Source: Pseudomonas botevensis (GTDB lineage Bacteria > Pseudomonadota > Gammaproteobacteria > Pseudomonadales > Pseudomonadaceae). From it: DNA of 64,000 nucleotides. The translations under genes were made by a program, and so were the position numbers. A model generated the notes under the pieces. It did no database searches and was not told the DNA's origin. It was given only the letters and a program-made list of their open reading frames with translations. This document shows, piece after piece, positions 37,001 through 46,513 of this stretch. The stretch covers positions 186,001 to 250,000 of the forward strand of contig NZ_JAHTKI010000004.1 in NCBI RefSeq assembly GCF_019145475.1, given 5' to 3'. Within the stretch, counting starts at the first letter, position 1. Every line of letters begins with the position of its first letter.

Positions 37001-37450
37001 TCAGCTTTGCAGGCATTCCTGCGTTTGAATCGCCGGGCCATAGCCTTCGATGAACTCGGCCGGCATGCGCTTGGGCTTGCCGGTGGACAGTTCGATGCAG
37101 ACAAACGTGGTTTGCGCGCGCAGCAACGTGGTGTTGTCGCCGGGACGGATCAATTGGAAATGCCGGGTCATTTTCAGGCGCTGATCCCAATCGACGATCC
37201 AGGTCGCCAATTGCAGCTCGTCGCCTTCGTAGGCGGCCGCCAGGTAATCGATTTCATGACGCACCACCGCCATCGCCCGATCCAGACGCCGGTACTCGAC
37301 CAGATCCAGGCCCAGCCGCTGTGAATGGCGCCAGGCGCAGCGTTCGAGCCAGGTCACGTAAACCGCATTGTTCGCGTGCCCCAGCCCGTCGATGTCCTCG
37401 GCGCCTACTTGCAGATCAATGGTAAACGGTGTTGCCCGATCCCAGCTCAT
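37001..37450 (-). CDS. Acyl-CoA thioesterase, hotdog fold (4HBT/YbgC type)
   Basis: This is a 149-residue hotdog-fold thioesterase. The active-site motif is DIDGLGHANNAVYVTWLERC, with the Asp, His and Asn pattern of the 4-hydroxybenzoyl-CoA thioesterase / YbgC group. The rest (HEIDYLAAAYEGDELQLATWIVDWDQRLKMTRHFQLIR) is typical of the fold. The substrate is an acyl-CoA of unknown kind. It is 47 bp downstream of the alpha/beta hydrolase gene on the same strand, so the two could form an operon with the TetR gene further upstream. Confidence 0.85.
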   Translation of the reverse strand: MSWDRATPFTIDLQVGAEDIDGLGHANNAVYVTWLERCAWRHSQRLGLDLVEYRRLDRAMAVVRHEIDYLAAAYEGDELQLATWIVDWDQRLKMTRHFQLIRPGDNTTLLRAQTTFVCIELSTGKPKRMPAEFIEGYGPAIQTQECLQS

Positions 37451-37497
37451 GCCCCACTCCCGGTCAGATAATTCAACCGGGGCAGTGTAACGGAAGC

Positions 37498-38331
37498 TCA
37501 GGCCGATTGCCGCGCCTGCAAACTGCGCCCGGCCAACAGCGATAACACGCCATCAATGACCCGGGGATCGGCCAGCACACGCTGATGACCACCGTCCGCC
37601 AGGCGCAGGAGGCGACTGTCGAACCAGGCTTCGTGGATCAGTTGGGATTCTTTGACCGAAACGAATTTATCGTCCTCGGCATGCACGATCAGGCCCGGCA
37701 TATCCAGTTGATAATGCGCGACATCAAGGGTCGCGGCGCGCATGCCGACATCGTTCTCGACCTGACGAATGAACGCGGAACGCGCCCTCGGCGGCATCCC
37801 GACGTAGCGGGCAAAGCCACGCAGCACCCCGAGAATGCGCGCCGGCGCGGCGATGCTCACCAGGGTTTCAGTGCGCAACCCCAATTGCACCGCAAGCATG
37901 GCGCTGGCGCCGCCCATGGAGTGACCGATGACCGCTTGCAGCGGCGGCAATTCGGCGGCGGCTTCGAGCATGGCCCGGGCGAACAACACGACGTTGGCCT
38001 CACGCCCCGGCGAACGACCGTGGGCCGGACCATCGAGCGCGACGACAGTGTAGCCGGCCTCGACCAGGGCGCTGATCAACGCGGCGAACTGGGTTGGGCG
38101 CCCTTCCCATCCGTGCATCAGCAGCACGGTCGGGCCTTGTCCCCAGCGCAATGCCGAAAGGCCGAAGCGCAGGGTGATTCGTTCGGACTTTGCCAGCAGC
38201 GGCAACTCCCAGTCCCTCGGAGGCAGCTCGCGCGGCGTCATGAACGCCAGACGCATCTTGCTCGCCACCAGTTTCGGTGCAAACCAGCCCAAGGTGCCAT
38301 TAACGCCGCGAACCCACTTCAACGTACCCAT
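37498..38331 (-). CDS. Alpha/beta hydrolase
   Basis: This is a 277-residue alpha/beta hydrolase. The nucleophile elbow is GHSMGGASAML; the Asp is likely in VHAEDDKFVSVK and the His in LADGGHQRVL, giving a complete triad. The oxyanion loop is LMHGWEGRPTQFAALISAL. No signal peptide is seen, so it is cytoplasmic. It lies 30 bp after the TetR regulator gene on the same strand and just before a thioesterase, so the three may be one ester-metabolism operon under local TetR control. Substrate unknown. Confidence 0.86.
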   Translation of the reverse strand: MGTLKWVRGVNGTLGWFAPKLVASKMRLAFMTPRELPPRDWELPLLAKSERITLRFGLSALRWGQGPTVLLMHGWEGRPTQFAALISALVEAGYTVVALDGPAHGRSPGREANVVLFARAMLEAAAELPPLQAVIGHSMGGASAMLAVQLGLRTETLVSIAAPARILGVLRGFARYVGMPPRARSAFIRQVENDVGMRAATLDVAHYQLDMPGLIVHAEDDKFVSVKESQLIHEAWFDSRLLRLADGGHQRVLADPRVIDGVLSLLAGRSLQARQSA

Positions 38332-38361
38332 CGCACTCTCCTCAGGCCTGTCGCCTTCAGC

Positions 38362-38901
38362 TCAACGCACCGCCGACTTGGCGGCGCGCAGCAATCGATC
38401 GGACAAATCACCCGGCCCCAACGCCCTCGCGAGCGCCAGGCCACCTACCATCAAGGCCATGTCGGCCAACGCTTTATCGATGTCTTCGGGGCTTGCAGCC
38501 AACTGTGCGGTCATCAGCTCCACGTGCTCGTTCAGCGCGATACGGAACGTTTCCGGCAACCGTCCAAGTTCGCCGATGGAGGCCGGGATCGGACATGCCG
38601 CATCGCTGGAGTCACGATGCTTGCGCGACAGGTAGAACGCGGCGACCAGTGCGCGACGTTCTTCGCCGGTCAACTCGGTGTCCATGTCGTCAATCAGGTC
38701 GCGACGCCGACTCAGCAATTGCGTGAACGCCTCAAGCATCATCGCGTCCTTGCTTTCGAAGTGTGCGTAGAAGCCACCGACGGTCAGGCCGGCTGCGCCC
38801 ATCACTTCGCCCACGCTCGGCTCGGCCGGGCCACGCTGAATCAGTGCGGCGCTGGCAGCCTTGAGGATGCGTTCACGGGTTTGAGCTTTCTTGTCGTTCA
38901 T
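38362..38901 (-). CDS. TetR/AcrR-family repressor
   Basis: This is a 179-residue TetR-type repressor. The helix-turn-helix lies at residues about 25-50 (PSVGEVMGAAGLTVGGFYAHFESKDAMM), with the family GFYxHFxSK motif. ATG 38901 follows a GGAGG ribosome site five bases before. The C-terminal ligand domain includes FYLSRKHRDSSDAACPI, a pattern common in TetR regulators of hydrolase or reductase operons. A 27-bp palindrome lies 23 bp upstream and is a strong autoregulatory operator candidate. The hydrolase and thioesterase genes follow directly. Confidence 0.9.
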   Translation of the reverse strand: MNDKKAQTRERILKAASAALIQRGPAEPSVGEVMGAAGLTVGGFYAHFESKDAMMLEAFTQLLSRRRDLIDDMDTELTGEERRALVAAFYLSRKHRDSSDAACPIPASIGELGRLPETFRIALNEHVELMTAQLAASPEDIDKALADMALMVGGLALARALGPGDLSDRLLRAAKSAVR

Positions 38902-38924
38902 CGTCGCCTCCAAATATTACGATT

Positions 38925-38951
38925 AGAATATTATTCTCATAATAATATTCT
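38925..38951. promoter_or_regulatory. 27-bp palindrome upstream of the TetR gene (candidate operator)
   Basis: AGAATATTATT (38925-38935) and AATAATATTCT (38941-38951) are a perfect 11-bp inverted repeat with spacer CTCAT. The very AT-rich site stands out in a GC-rich genome and overlaps the likely promoter of the TetR gene; a further ATATT motif lies toward the gene. Confidence 0.75.
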
Positions 38952-39082
38952 GCAAGTCATGAATTTGACCGTTGGTCTGAAGCACAGTGTAAGGAAAAAG
39001 GAGATTTGGCCAAACGCCAGACAAACAAAAGGGCCATTCAATAATTGAATGACCCTTAAAAATCCCGCAGTGCGGGTAATCG

Positions 39083-39158
39083 TGGCGTCCCCTAGGGGAC
39101 TCGAACCCCTGTTACCGCCGTGAAAGGGCGGTGTCCTAGGCCACTAGACGAAGGGGAC
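39083..39158 (-). tRNA. tRNA-Glu (TTC), distal copy
   Basis: This 76-base tRNA has acceptor GTCCCCT paired with AGGGGAC, anticodon TTC in loop CTTTCAC, T-loop TTCGAGT and an encoded CCA. It is identical to the copy at 39365-39440. Confidence 0.96.
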
Positions 39159-39235
39159 GCAAACCCTTCTACAACTGATCAGTGCTGAGTGCTGATCGCT
39201 TCAAGGCCGGTGTGGCCAGGTCTTGAAGTGTAAAT

Positions 39236-39311
<76 letters not shown>

Positions 39312-39364
39312 GGATTTTTCGCCTCGCGGCGGAGCGACATCTTGTAACATCGCTTCTGTAAAAC

Positions 39365-39440
39365 TGGCGTCCCCTAGGGGACTCGAACCCCTGTTACCGC
39401 CGTGAAAGGGCGGTGTCCTAGGCCACTAGACGAAGGGGAC
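39365..39440 (-). tRNA. tRNA-Glu (TTC), proximal copy
   Basis: It is identical to the tRNA-Glu at 39083-39158, in the second Ala-Glu unit of a tandem duplication. Confidence 0.96.
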
Positions 39441-39519
39441 GCAAACCCTTCTATACAACTGACCAACGCTGAGTGTTGATCGCTTCGAAGCCGGTGTGGC
39501 CAGGCTTCGAAGTGTAAAT

Positions 39520-39595
<76 letters not shown>

Positions 39596-39740
39596 TCATC
39601 GTTGATGTCATCGCTGAGGACGGGGCGAATCTTAAGGGCGTATCGAAAGCCTGTCAAACTTATTTTTCAAAAAATTTAAAATTTTTTGTCGGCATAACAA
39701 TCACTTACCGCCCTCCCCCCGAAAATCCGGGGGGAAAACG

Positions 39741-39774
39741 CCGAAGGGCAGGATCAAAAGATCCTGCCCTTCGG
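39741..39774 (-). terminator. Terminator of gltX
   Basis: CCGAAGGGCAGGAT / ATCCTGCCCTTCGG form a perfect 14-bp stem with a 6-base loop. The minus-strand T-tract is short (CGTTTTCC). It separates gltX from the tRNA genes downstream. Confidence 0.75.
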
Positions 39775-39798
39775 TGCTTACTGCAGAGTCAGACGCAA

Positions 39799-41280
39799 TC
39801 AGGCGATACTGCCCAACAGCTTTTCCCACTCTTTGTTTTCTTTCTTCGACACGCCGCCCAGCAGGTCAATCGCCTGGCGCAGACGGAAACGGGTCAGATC
39901 CGGGCCGAGGATTTCCATCGCATCGAGCACCGAAACGGAACTCGCCTGGCCGGTGATCGCCGCGAACATCAACGGCATCGCATCACGCAGTTTCAGCTCC
40001 AGGGATTCGACCACCGCCTGAATCGTCGCGGTGATGGTGTCCTTCTCCCACTGCCGCAGGCTTTCCAGTTTCCACAGGATCAACTGCATCAATTGCCGAA
40101 CCTGGTCGCCGGAGAGTTTCTTCGACTCGAACAGCTTGGCATCCGGGTTCACACCCCCGGCGAAGAAGAACCCGGCCAGCGGTGCAACCTGGCTGAACGT
40201 TTCGACGCGACCCTGAACGTGCGGTGCGATCTTCATCATGTATTCGGCGTTGAACGCCCACTTCTGTACCCGCGCGGCGAATTCTTCCACCGGCAGGTCA
40301 CGCAGCCACTGGCCGTTGAGCCACGACAGTTTCTCGATATCGAAAATCGGCCCGCCCAGGGACACGCGGCTGAGGTCGAAGTTGTCGACCATTTCCTGCA
40401 GCGAGAACTTCTCGCGCTCGTCCGGCATCGACCAGCCCATGCGGCCCAGGTAGTTGAGCATGGCTTCCGGCATGAAACCCATGCGCTCGTAGAACGTCAC
40501 CGAGGTCGGGTTCTTGCGCTTGGACAGCTTGCTCTTGTCCGGGTTACGCAGCAGCGGCATGTAGCACAGGGTCGGTTTTTCCCAACCGAAGTACTCGTAG
40601 AGCAAGATCAGTTTCGGCGCCGACGGCAGCCATTCTTCGCCACGCAGCACATGGGTAATGCCCATCAGGTGGTCGTCGACCACGTTGGCCAGGAAGTACG
40701 TCGGCAGGCCGTCGGTCTTCATCAGCACTTGCATGTCCATGCGATCCCATGGGATCTCGACATCGCCACGCAGCATGTCCGGCACCACGCAGACGCCCTC
40801 GCTCGGCACTTTCATGCGGATCACATGCGGCTCGCCAGCGGCCAGACGGCGCGCGACTTCTTCCTTGGACAGCAGCAGCGCACGACCGTCGTAACGCGGG
40901 GTTTCGCCGCGAGCCATTTGCTCGGCGCGCATCTGGTCCAGTTCTTCAGCGGTGCAGAAGCACGGGAAGGCGTGGCCCAGGTCGACCAGTTGCTGGCAAT
41001 ACTTCTGGTAGATATCGCCGCGCTCGCTCTGCCGGTACGGACCGTGCGGGCCGCCGACGTCCGGGCCTTCGCTCCAGTCGATGCCGAGCCAGCGCAGGGC
41101 GTCGAAGATCTGCTGTTCGGACTCGCGGGTCGAACGCAACTGGTCGGTGTCTTCGATCCGCAGGATGAACTCACCGCCATGCTGCTTGGCAAAGCAGTAG
41201 TTGAACAATGCGATGTAAGCGGTACCTACGTGGGGATCCCCGGTAGGCGATGGCGCGATGCGAGTGCGGACGGTGGTCAT
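39799..41280 (-). CDS. gltX: Glutamyl-tRNA synthetase
   Basis: This is a 493-residue class I aminoacyl-tRNA synthetase that charges tRNA-Glu. ATG 41280 ([20 protein letters not shown]) carries the HIGH-type motif as HVGT within [14 protein letters not shown]. The KMSKS-type motif is SKLSKR in [13 protein letters not shown]. The anticodon-binding C-terminal domain includes [14 protein letters not shown] and [20 protein letters not shown]. The duplicated tRNA-Glu genes lie just downstream on the same strand, so enzyme and substrate genes adjoin. Confidence 0.98.
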   Translation of the reverse strand: MTTVRTRIAPSPTGDPHVGTAYIALFNYCFAKQHGGEFILRIEDTDQLRSTRESEQQIFDALRWLGIDWSEGPDVGGPHGPYRQSERGDIYQKYCQQLVDLGHAFPCFCTAEELDQMRAEQMARGETPRYDGRALLLSKEEVARRLAAGEPHVIRMKVPSEGVCVVPDMLRGDVEIPWDRMDMQVLMKTDGLPTYFLANVVDDHLMGITHVLRGEEWLPSAPKLILLYEYFGWEKPTLCYMPLLRNPDKSKLSKRKNPTSVTFYERMGFMPEAMLNYLGRMGWSMPDEREKFSLQEMVDNFDLSRVSLGGPIFDIEKLSWLNGQWLRDLPVEEFAARVQKWAFNAEYMMKIAPHVQGRVETFSQVAPLAGFFFAGGVNPDAKLFESKKLSGDQVRQLMQLILWKLESLRQWEKDTITATIQAVVESLELKLRDAMPLMFAAITGQASSVSVLDAMEILGPDLTRFRLRQAIDLLGGVSKKENKEWEKLLGSIA

Positions 41281-41510
41281 GGCATGTCTCGAAAAGAATG
41301 AAAAGCAAAGAACAATCAAGCGGCGAATGGTAACAGGCGACACCCGCCCCGCTCCAGCGGACAGGGCATTTAAGCCAAGTTTGCGTCTGTAACGCCCGTT
41401 GGCCGTGGTGAATGGCCGAATATCAGCGCATGGCATTTACCGCTTGTCGGCTGTATGCCAGATTCCCCGCCTGATAACTTTCCTTACAATTCCTCGACTA
41501 CAGTTTGCCC

Positions 41511-42560
41511 ATGCCTGCCCAACTCAAGCGTCGCCTGTCCATTTTCCTGCTGCTCGTCCTGCTGATTGCCGGAGGCTTTTTCGCGCATTGGTTTTTCAAG
41601 GGGCGCTTTTATGAAAGCACCGACAATGCCTATGTCCAGGGTGAAATCACCCGCGTGTCGAGCCAGTTGAGCGCGCGGATCGATGAAGTGCTGGTGCAGG
41701 ACAACCAGCACGTCGAAAAGGGCCAGTTGCTGGTGCGTCTCGAAGGCAATGACTTCAGCCTGGCGGTAGATCGCGCCAATGCCGCCCTCGCCACCCGCGA
41801 GGCCGAGCGCCAGCAGGCGCAAAGCAAACTGACCCAGCAAGCCAGCCTGATCGCCGCCAGCGATGCGCAAGTGGCGACCACGCAAGCGACCCTCGGTCGC
41901 TCGCAGATCGACCTGTCCCGCGCCCAGACCCTGCGCAAGCCCGGCTATGTGTCCGAGGAGCGCGTGACCACCCTCTCCGCCGACGCCCATATTGCCCGCT
42001 CACAAGTCGCCAAGGCTCAGGCTGACGCGCAGAGCCAGCGCCAACAGGTCAACGCCCTGACCGCCGAAATCAAACGCCTCGACGCACAGATCGCCAACGC
42101 CCGCGCCGACCTCGCGCAAGCCCGACTGAACCTGACCCGCAGCGAAATCCACGCGCCGATCAGCGGCCTGATCGGCCAGCGCGCGGCGCGCAATGGTCAG
42201 GTGGTGCAGGCCGGCGCGTACCTGCTGTCGATCGTTCCGGACGAAGACATCTGGGTGCAGGCCAACTTCAAGGAAACCCAGATCGGCCGCATGCAGCCAG
42301 GGCAAAAGGCCGAACTGGTGTTCGACGCCTATGGCGACACCCCGATCGAAGCTCGGGTCGACAGTCTGTTCGCCGCCTCCGGGGCGCAGTTCAGCCTGCT
42401 GCCGCCAGACAATGCCACCGGCAACTTCACCAAAGTCGTACAACGGATTCCGGTAAAACTGACGTTCAAGGCTGACAACCCGCTGCACGGCAAGATTCGT
42501 CCGGGCATGTCGGTCACCGCCACCGTGAATATCAAAGACGCCCCAGACAATGGCCGGTGA
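41511..42560 (+). CDS. Membrane-fusion protein of an EmrAB-type drug pump
   Basis: This is a 349-residue HlyD/EmrA-family adaptor. One N-terminal transmembrane helix (RLSIFLLLVLLIAGGFFAHWFF) is followed by the biotinyl-lipoyl halves (YVQGEITRVSSQLSARIDEV and IHAPISGLIGQRAARNGQVV) around a long coiled coil (residues about 80-190). ATG 41511 is preferred over a TTG two codons upstream. The gene overlaps the following MFS pump gene by 11 bp, so they are translated together. The adaptor links that pump to an outer-membrane channel not encoded here. Confidence 0.93.
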   Translation: MPAQLKRRLSIFLLLVLLIAGGFFAHWFFKGRFYESTDNAYVQGEITRVSSQLSARIDEVLVQDNQHVEKGQLLVRLEGNDFSLAVDRANAALATREAERQQAQSKLTQQASLIAASDAQVATTQATLGRSQIDLSRAQTLRKPGYVSEERVTTLSADAHIARSQVAKAQADAQSQRQQVNALTAEIKRLDAQIANARADLAQARLNLTRSEIHAPISGLIGQRAARNGQVVQAGAYLLSIVPDEDIWVQANFKETQIGRMQPGQKAELVFDAYGDTPIEARVDSLFAASGAQFSLLPPDNATGNFTKVVQRIPVKLTFKADNPLHGKIRPGMSVTATVNIKDAPDNGR

Positions 42561-44100
42561 TGCGCTGATCCGCCCGGTCGGCGAACCGACGCGGCGGGAC
42601 TGGATCGCGGTGATGAGCGTGATGCTCGGCGCATTCATGGCAGTGCTCGACATTCAGATCACCAACTCCTCGCTCAAGGATATTCAGGGCGCGTTGTCGG
42701 CCACGCTGGAGGAAGGCTCGTGGATTTCCACCTCCTACCTGGTGGCGGAAATCATCATGATTCCGCTGACCGCGTGGCTGGTGCAGTTGCTGTCGGCGCG
42801 ACGGCTGGCGGTGTGGGTGTCGCTGGGCTTTTTGATTTCCTCGCTGCTGTGTTCGATGGCCTGGAGCCTGGAGAGCATGATCGTGTTCCGCGCCATGCAG
42901 GGTTTCACCGGCGGCGCGCTGATCCCGCTGGCGTTCACCCTGACGCTGATCAAACTCCCCGAACACCACCGCGCCAAAGGCATGGCGATGTTTGCCATGA
43001 CCGCCACCTTCGCCCCCTCCATCGGCCCCACGCTGGGCGGCTGGCTCACGGAAAACTGGGGCTGGGAATACATCTTCTATATCAACATCCCACCGGGCCT
43101 GATCATGATCGCCGGGCTGATGTATGGCCTGGAGAAGAAAGAAGCGCATTGGGAACTGCTGAAAAGCACCGACTACACCGGCATTCTCACTCTGGGCGTC
43201 GGCCTCGGATGCTTGCAGGTATTTCTTGAGGAGGGCCACCGCAAGGACTGGCTCGAATCCAACCTGATCGTGACGCTGGGCAGCATCGCGCTGCTGAGCC
43301 TGATCACCTTCGTGATCGTGCAGTTTTCCAAGCCCAATCCGCTGATCAATCTGGGCATCCTGCGCAATCGCAATTTCGGCCTGTCGAGCATTTCCAGCCT
43401 CGGCATGGGCGTCGGGCTGTACGGCTCGATCTACCTGCTGCCGCTTTATCTGGCGCAGATCCAGAACTACAACGCCCTGCAAATCGGCGAAGTGATCATG
43501 TGGATGGGCGTGCCGCAGTTGTTCCTGATTCCGCTGGTGCCGAAACTGATGAAATTCGTCTCGCCGAAATGGCTATGCACTATCGGTTTCGGCCTGTTCG
43601 GGCTGGCGAGTTTTTCTTCGGGGGTGCTCAACCCGGATTTCGCCGGGCCGCAGTTCAACCAGATCCAGATCATCCGCGCCTTGGGTCAGCCCTTGATCAT
43701 GGTGACCATTTCGCTGATCGCCACCGCTTACATCCTGCCGCAGGACGCGGGTTCGGCGTCGAGCCTGTTCAACATTTTGCGCAACCTCGGCGGCGCCATC
43801 GGCATCGCCCTGCTCGCGACCTTGCTGGATGCGCGAACCAAGACCTACTTCGATTATCTGCGCGAGGCGGTGGTGCCGACCAATCCGCAAGTGGCCGAGC
43901 GACTGGCGTCAATGGCAGACCGCTTTGGCAGCGAGAACGCGGCGCTGGGCAAACTCAGCGAGATCGTGCATCAGCAGGCGCTGATCATGGCCTACAACGA
44001 TGCGTTTCATTTTGTCGGGATTGCGCTGGGGGTCAGCATGCTGGCGGTGTTGCTGACCAAGAAGCTGCCGGCGGGATTGAAGGCCGGGGAAGCGCACTGA
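42550..44100 (+). CDS. MFS multidrug pump, EmrB/QacA (DHA2) type
   Basis: This is a 516-residue, 14-helix DHA2-family proton-driven efflux pump. The family motif in helix 1 is VMLGAFMAVLDIQITNSSLKDIQGAL, and motif C is seen as GPTLGGWLTENWGWEYIFYINIPPG. The start ATG lies inside the end of the adaptor gene (11-bp overlap), so translation is coupled. Substrates are probably hydrophobic toxicants, but this cannot be read from sequence. A 22-base-stem hairpin follows the stop. Confidence 0.94.
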   Translation: MAGDALIRPVGEPTRRDWIAVMSVMLGAFMAVLDIQITNSSLKDIQGALSATLEEGSWISTSYLVAEIIMIPLTAWLVQLLSARRLAVWVSLGFLISSLLCSMAWSLESMIVFRAMQGFTGGALIPLAFTLTLIKLPEHHRAKGMAMFAMTATFAPSIGPTLGGWLTENWGWEYIFYINIPPGLIMIAGLMYGLEKKEAHWELLKSTDYTGILTLGVGLGCLQVFLEEGHRKDWLESNLIVTLGSIALLSLITFVIVQFSKPNPLINLGILRNRNFGLSSISSLGMGVGLYGSIYLLPLYLAQIQNYNALQIGEVIMWMGVPQLFLIPLVPKLMKFVSPKWLCTIGFGLFGLASFSSGVLNPDFAGPQFNQIQIIRALGQPLIMVTISLIATAYILPQDAGSASSLFNILRNLGGAIGIALLATLLDARTKTYFDYLREAVVPTNPQVAERLASMADRFGSENAALGKLSEIVHQQALIMAYNDAFHFVGIALGVSMLAVLLTKKLPAGLKAGEAH

Positions 44101-44110
44101 CCGAGATTGC

Positions 44111-44142
44111 GGCCTCTTCGCAGATTTACCCGCGAAGAGGCC
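44111..44142. terminator. Hairpin between the pump genes and uvrB
   Basis: GGCCTCTTCGC / GCGAAGAGGCC form a perfect 11-bp stem with a 10-base loop between two convergent genes; no long T-run is seen. Confidence 0.65.
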
Positions 44143-44159
44143 CGCTCAGGCGCTGAAGA

Positions 44160-46175
44160 TCAAACGTTCAACAACCGCTCGCGAAGTTTGGCAATCTCGT
44201 CGCGCATCTGCGCCGCCGCTTCGAACTCCAGATCCCGCGCCAACTGGTACATCTTCTCTTCCAGGGCGCGAATCCGTTTGGTGATCTCGCTGGGCGAGCG
44301 CAATTCGGCTTCGTATTTGGCGTTTTCCTCGGCAGCCTTGGCCATGCCTTTGCGCTTCTTGCTGCGCGAGCCAGGCACGGTGGCGCCTTCCATGATGTCG
44401 GTAACGTCCTTGACCACACCCTTGGGGACGATGCCGTTGGCTTCGTTGAAAGCGATCTGCTTCTCGCGGCGACGCTCGGTCTCGCCGATCGCCCGTTCCA
44501 TCGAGCCGGTCATGTTGTCGGCATACAGAATCGCCCGGCCATTGAGGTTCCGCGCCGCACGGCCGATGGTCTGGATCAGCGAGCGCTCGGAACGCAGGAA
44601 ACCTTCCTTGTCCGCGTCGAGAATCGCCACCAGCGACACCTCGGGCATGTCCAGGCCCTCACGCAGCAGGTTGATCCCGACCAGCACATCGAAAGTGCCC
44701 AGGCGCAGGTCGCGGATGATCTCGACCCGCTCCACGGTGTCGATGTCCGAGTGCAGATAACGCACGCGCACGCCATGGTCGGCCAGGTAATCGGTGAGGT
44801 CTTCGGCCATGCGCTTGGTCAGCGTGGTGACCAGGACCCGCTCCTCGACCGCCACCCGCTTGTTGATTTCCGAAAGCAGATCGTCGACCTGGGTCAGCGC
44901 CGGGCGCACCTCGACCTGCGGGTCGACCAGTCCGGTCGGGCGCACCACTTGCTCGATCACCCGTCCGGCGTGTTCGGCTTCGTAGTTACCCGGCGTTGCC
45001 GAGACGAAAATCGTCTGCGGGCTGACCCCCTCCCACTCGTCGAAACGCATGGGCCGGTTGTCCAGCGCCGATGGCAGACGGAAGCCGTACTCCACCAGCG
45101 TTTCTTTGCGCGAGCGGTCGCCCTTATACATTGCGCCGACTTGCGGGACGCTGACGTGGGATTCGTCGATCACCAGCAAGGCGTCGGCCGGCAGGTAATC
45201 GTAGAGCGTCGGTGGCGCCGCGCCCGCCGGGCGTCCCGAAAGGTAGCGCGAGTAGTTTTCGATGCCGTTGCAGTAGCCGAGCTCGAGGATCATCTCCAGG
45301 TCGAAACGGGTGCGCTGCTCCAGACGCTGGGCCTCGACCAGTTTGTTGCTGTTGCGCAGGTATTCCAGGCGCTCCTGCAACTCGACCTTGATCCCTTCGA
45401 TGGCATCGAGCAGGGTTTCCCGGGGTGTCACATAGTGACTCTTCGGATAGAACGTGAAACGCGGCAGTTTGCGGATGACCTCGCCGGTCAGCGGGTCGAA
45501 CGCGGAAATGCTCTCCACCTCGTCATCGAACAGCTCGATGCGGATGGCTTCGAGGTCGGATTCGGCCGGGTAGATGTCGATCACATCACCGCGCACCCGG
45601 AAGGTGGCACGGGCGAAATCCATGTCGTTGCGGGTGTATTGCAGGTCGGCGAGGCGCCGCACCAGCGCGCGCTGATCGAGTTTGTCGCCGCGATCGACGT
45701 GCAACACCATCTTCAGATAGGTTTCCGGACTGCCCAGGCCGTAGATGCACGACACCGTGGTGACGATGATTGCGTCCTTGCGCTCGAGCAACGCCTTGGT
45801 CGCGGACAGACGCATCTGCTCGATGTGGTCGTTGATCGACGCATCCTTCTCGATGAAGGTGTCGGACGATGGCACATAGGCTTCGGGCTGATAGTAGTCG
45901 TAGTAGGACACGAAGTATTCGACGGCGTTGTTCGGGAAGAACGACTTGAATTCGCCGTACAACTGCGCCGCCAGAGTCTTGTTCGGCGCCAGCACCAGCG
46001 TCGGCCGCTGCACCTGGGCGATCACGTTGGCAATGCTGAACGTCTTGCCCGAACCGGTCACGCCGAGCAGCGTCTGGTGCGCCAGACCGGCTTCAATGCC
46101 TTCGACCATCTGGCGAATGGCTTCCGGCTGATCGCCGGCGGGATCGAAGCGGGTGACGAGCTGAAATTCGGACAT
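44160..46175 (-). CDS. uvrB: Excinuclease ABC subunit B
   Basis: This is a 671-residue DNA-repair helicase-like protein that verifies damage and loads UvrC. The start [20 protein letters not shown] is canonical. Walker A is [16 protein letters not shown]. The beta-hairpin region reads [30 protein letters not shown], and helicase motifs include LLVIDESHV and [13 protein letters not shown]. The C-terminal UVR domain ([29 protein letters not shown]) binds UvrC. I see no clear LexA box upstream. It is divergent from the aromatic aminotransferase gene. Confidence 0.98.
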   Translation of the reverse strand: MSEFQLVTRFDPAGDQPEAIRQMVEGIEAGLAHQTLLGVTGSGKTFSIANVIAQVQRPTLVLAPNKTLAAQLYGEFKSFFPNNAVEYFVSYYDYYQPEAYVPSSDTFIEKDASINDHIEQMRLSATKALLERKDAIIVTTVSCIYGLGSPETYLKMVLHVDRGDKLDQRALVRRLADLQYTRNDMDFARATFRVRGDVIDIYPAESDLEAIRIELFDDEVESISAFDPLTGEVIRKLPRFTFYPKSHYVTPRETLLDAIEGIKVELQERLEYLRNSNKLVEAQRLEQRTRFDLEMILELGYCNGIENYSRYLSGRPAGAAPPTLYDYLPADALLVIDESHVSVPQVGAMYKGDRSRKETLVEYGFRLPSALDNRPMRFDEWEGVSPQTIFVSATPGNYEAEHAGRVIEQVVRPTGLVDPQVEVRPALTQVDDLLSEINKRVAVEERVLVTTLTKRMAEDLTDYLADHGVRVRYLHSDIDTVERVEIIRDLRLGTFDVLVGINLLREGLDMPEVSLVAILDADKEGFLRSERSLIQTIGRAARNLNGRAILYADNMTGSMERAIGETERRREKQIAFNEANGIVPKGVVKDVTDIMEGATVPGSRSKKRKGMAKAAEENAKYEAELRSPSEITKRIRALEEKMYQLARDLEFEAAAQMRDEIAKLRERLLNV

Positions 46176-46513
46176 AAATACCTCTGGGGGTCGCAACGCT
46201 CCGGGTCAACCGGCAGGCCACGGAAAAGACCGATAACGAGCGATGTCGCCCGAGGAAAAATCAGGATTGTGCTGAATGTGGAGCCGATTGCCTGCTCTTT
46301 CAAGGCAAACGTCCTACATCCGGTAAAGTCTCTGACATATTCAATCGACTAACGGTCGAGAAATAATCGGAAAAACTTACCGTAAAAGCCGATTCGCCTG
46401 TCGCCATGCGTCGCAGATGGCCTCTATACTAGCTCCCCGTTTGTGCACCGCTCTAGTGCATTCGGCTGGAGCGCGACACGTCCCTCCATACTCCATTCAG
46501 AGCCGCCGCAAAA
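46176..46513. other. 338-bp divergent promoter region (uvrB / aminotransferase)
   Basis: No gene is visible. A TATACT box at 46425-46430 is a good -10 candidate for the aminotransferase, with TSS-to-ATG leader of about 75 bp. An AT-rich stretch near 46330-46400 may hold the uvrB promoter. No LexA-type CTGT-N8-ACAG palindrome was found. Confidence 0.45.

Noticed and set aside
46176..46330. LexA box for uvrB
   Set aside because: No CTGT-N8-ACAG-like palindrome is visible upstream of uvrB, so SOS control cannot be supported from this window.
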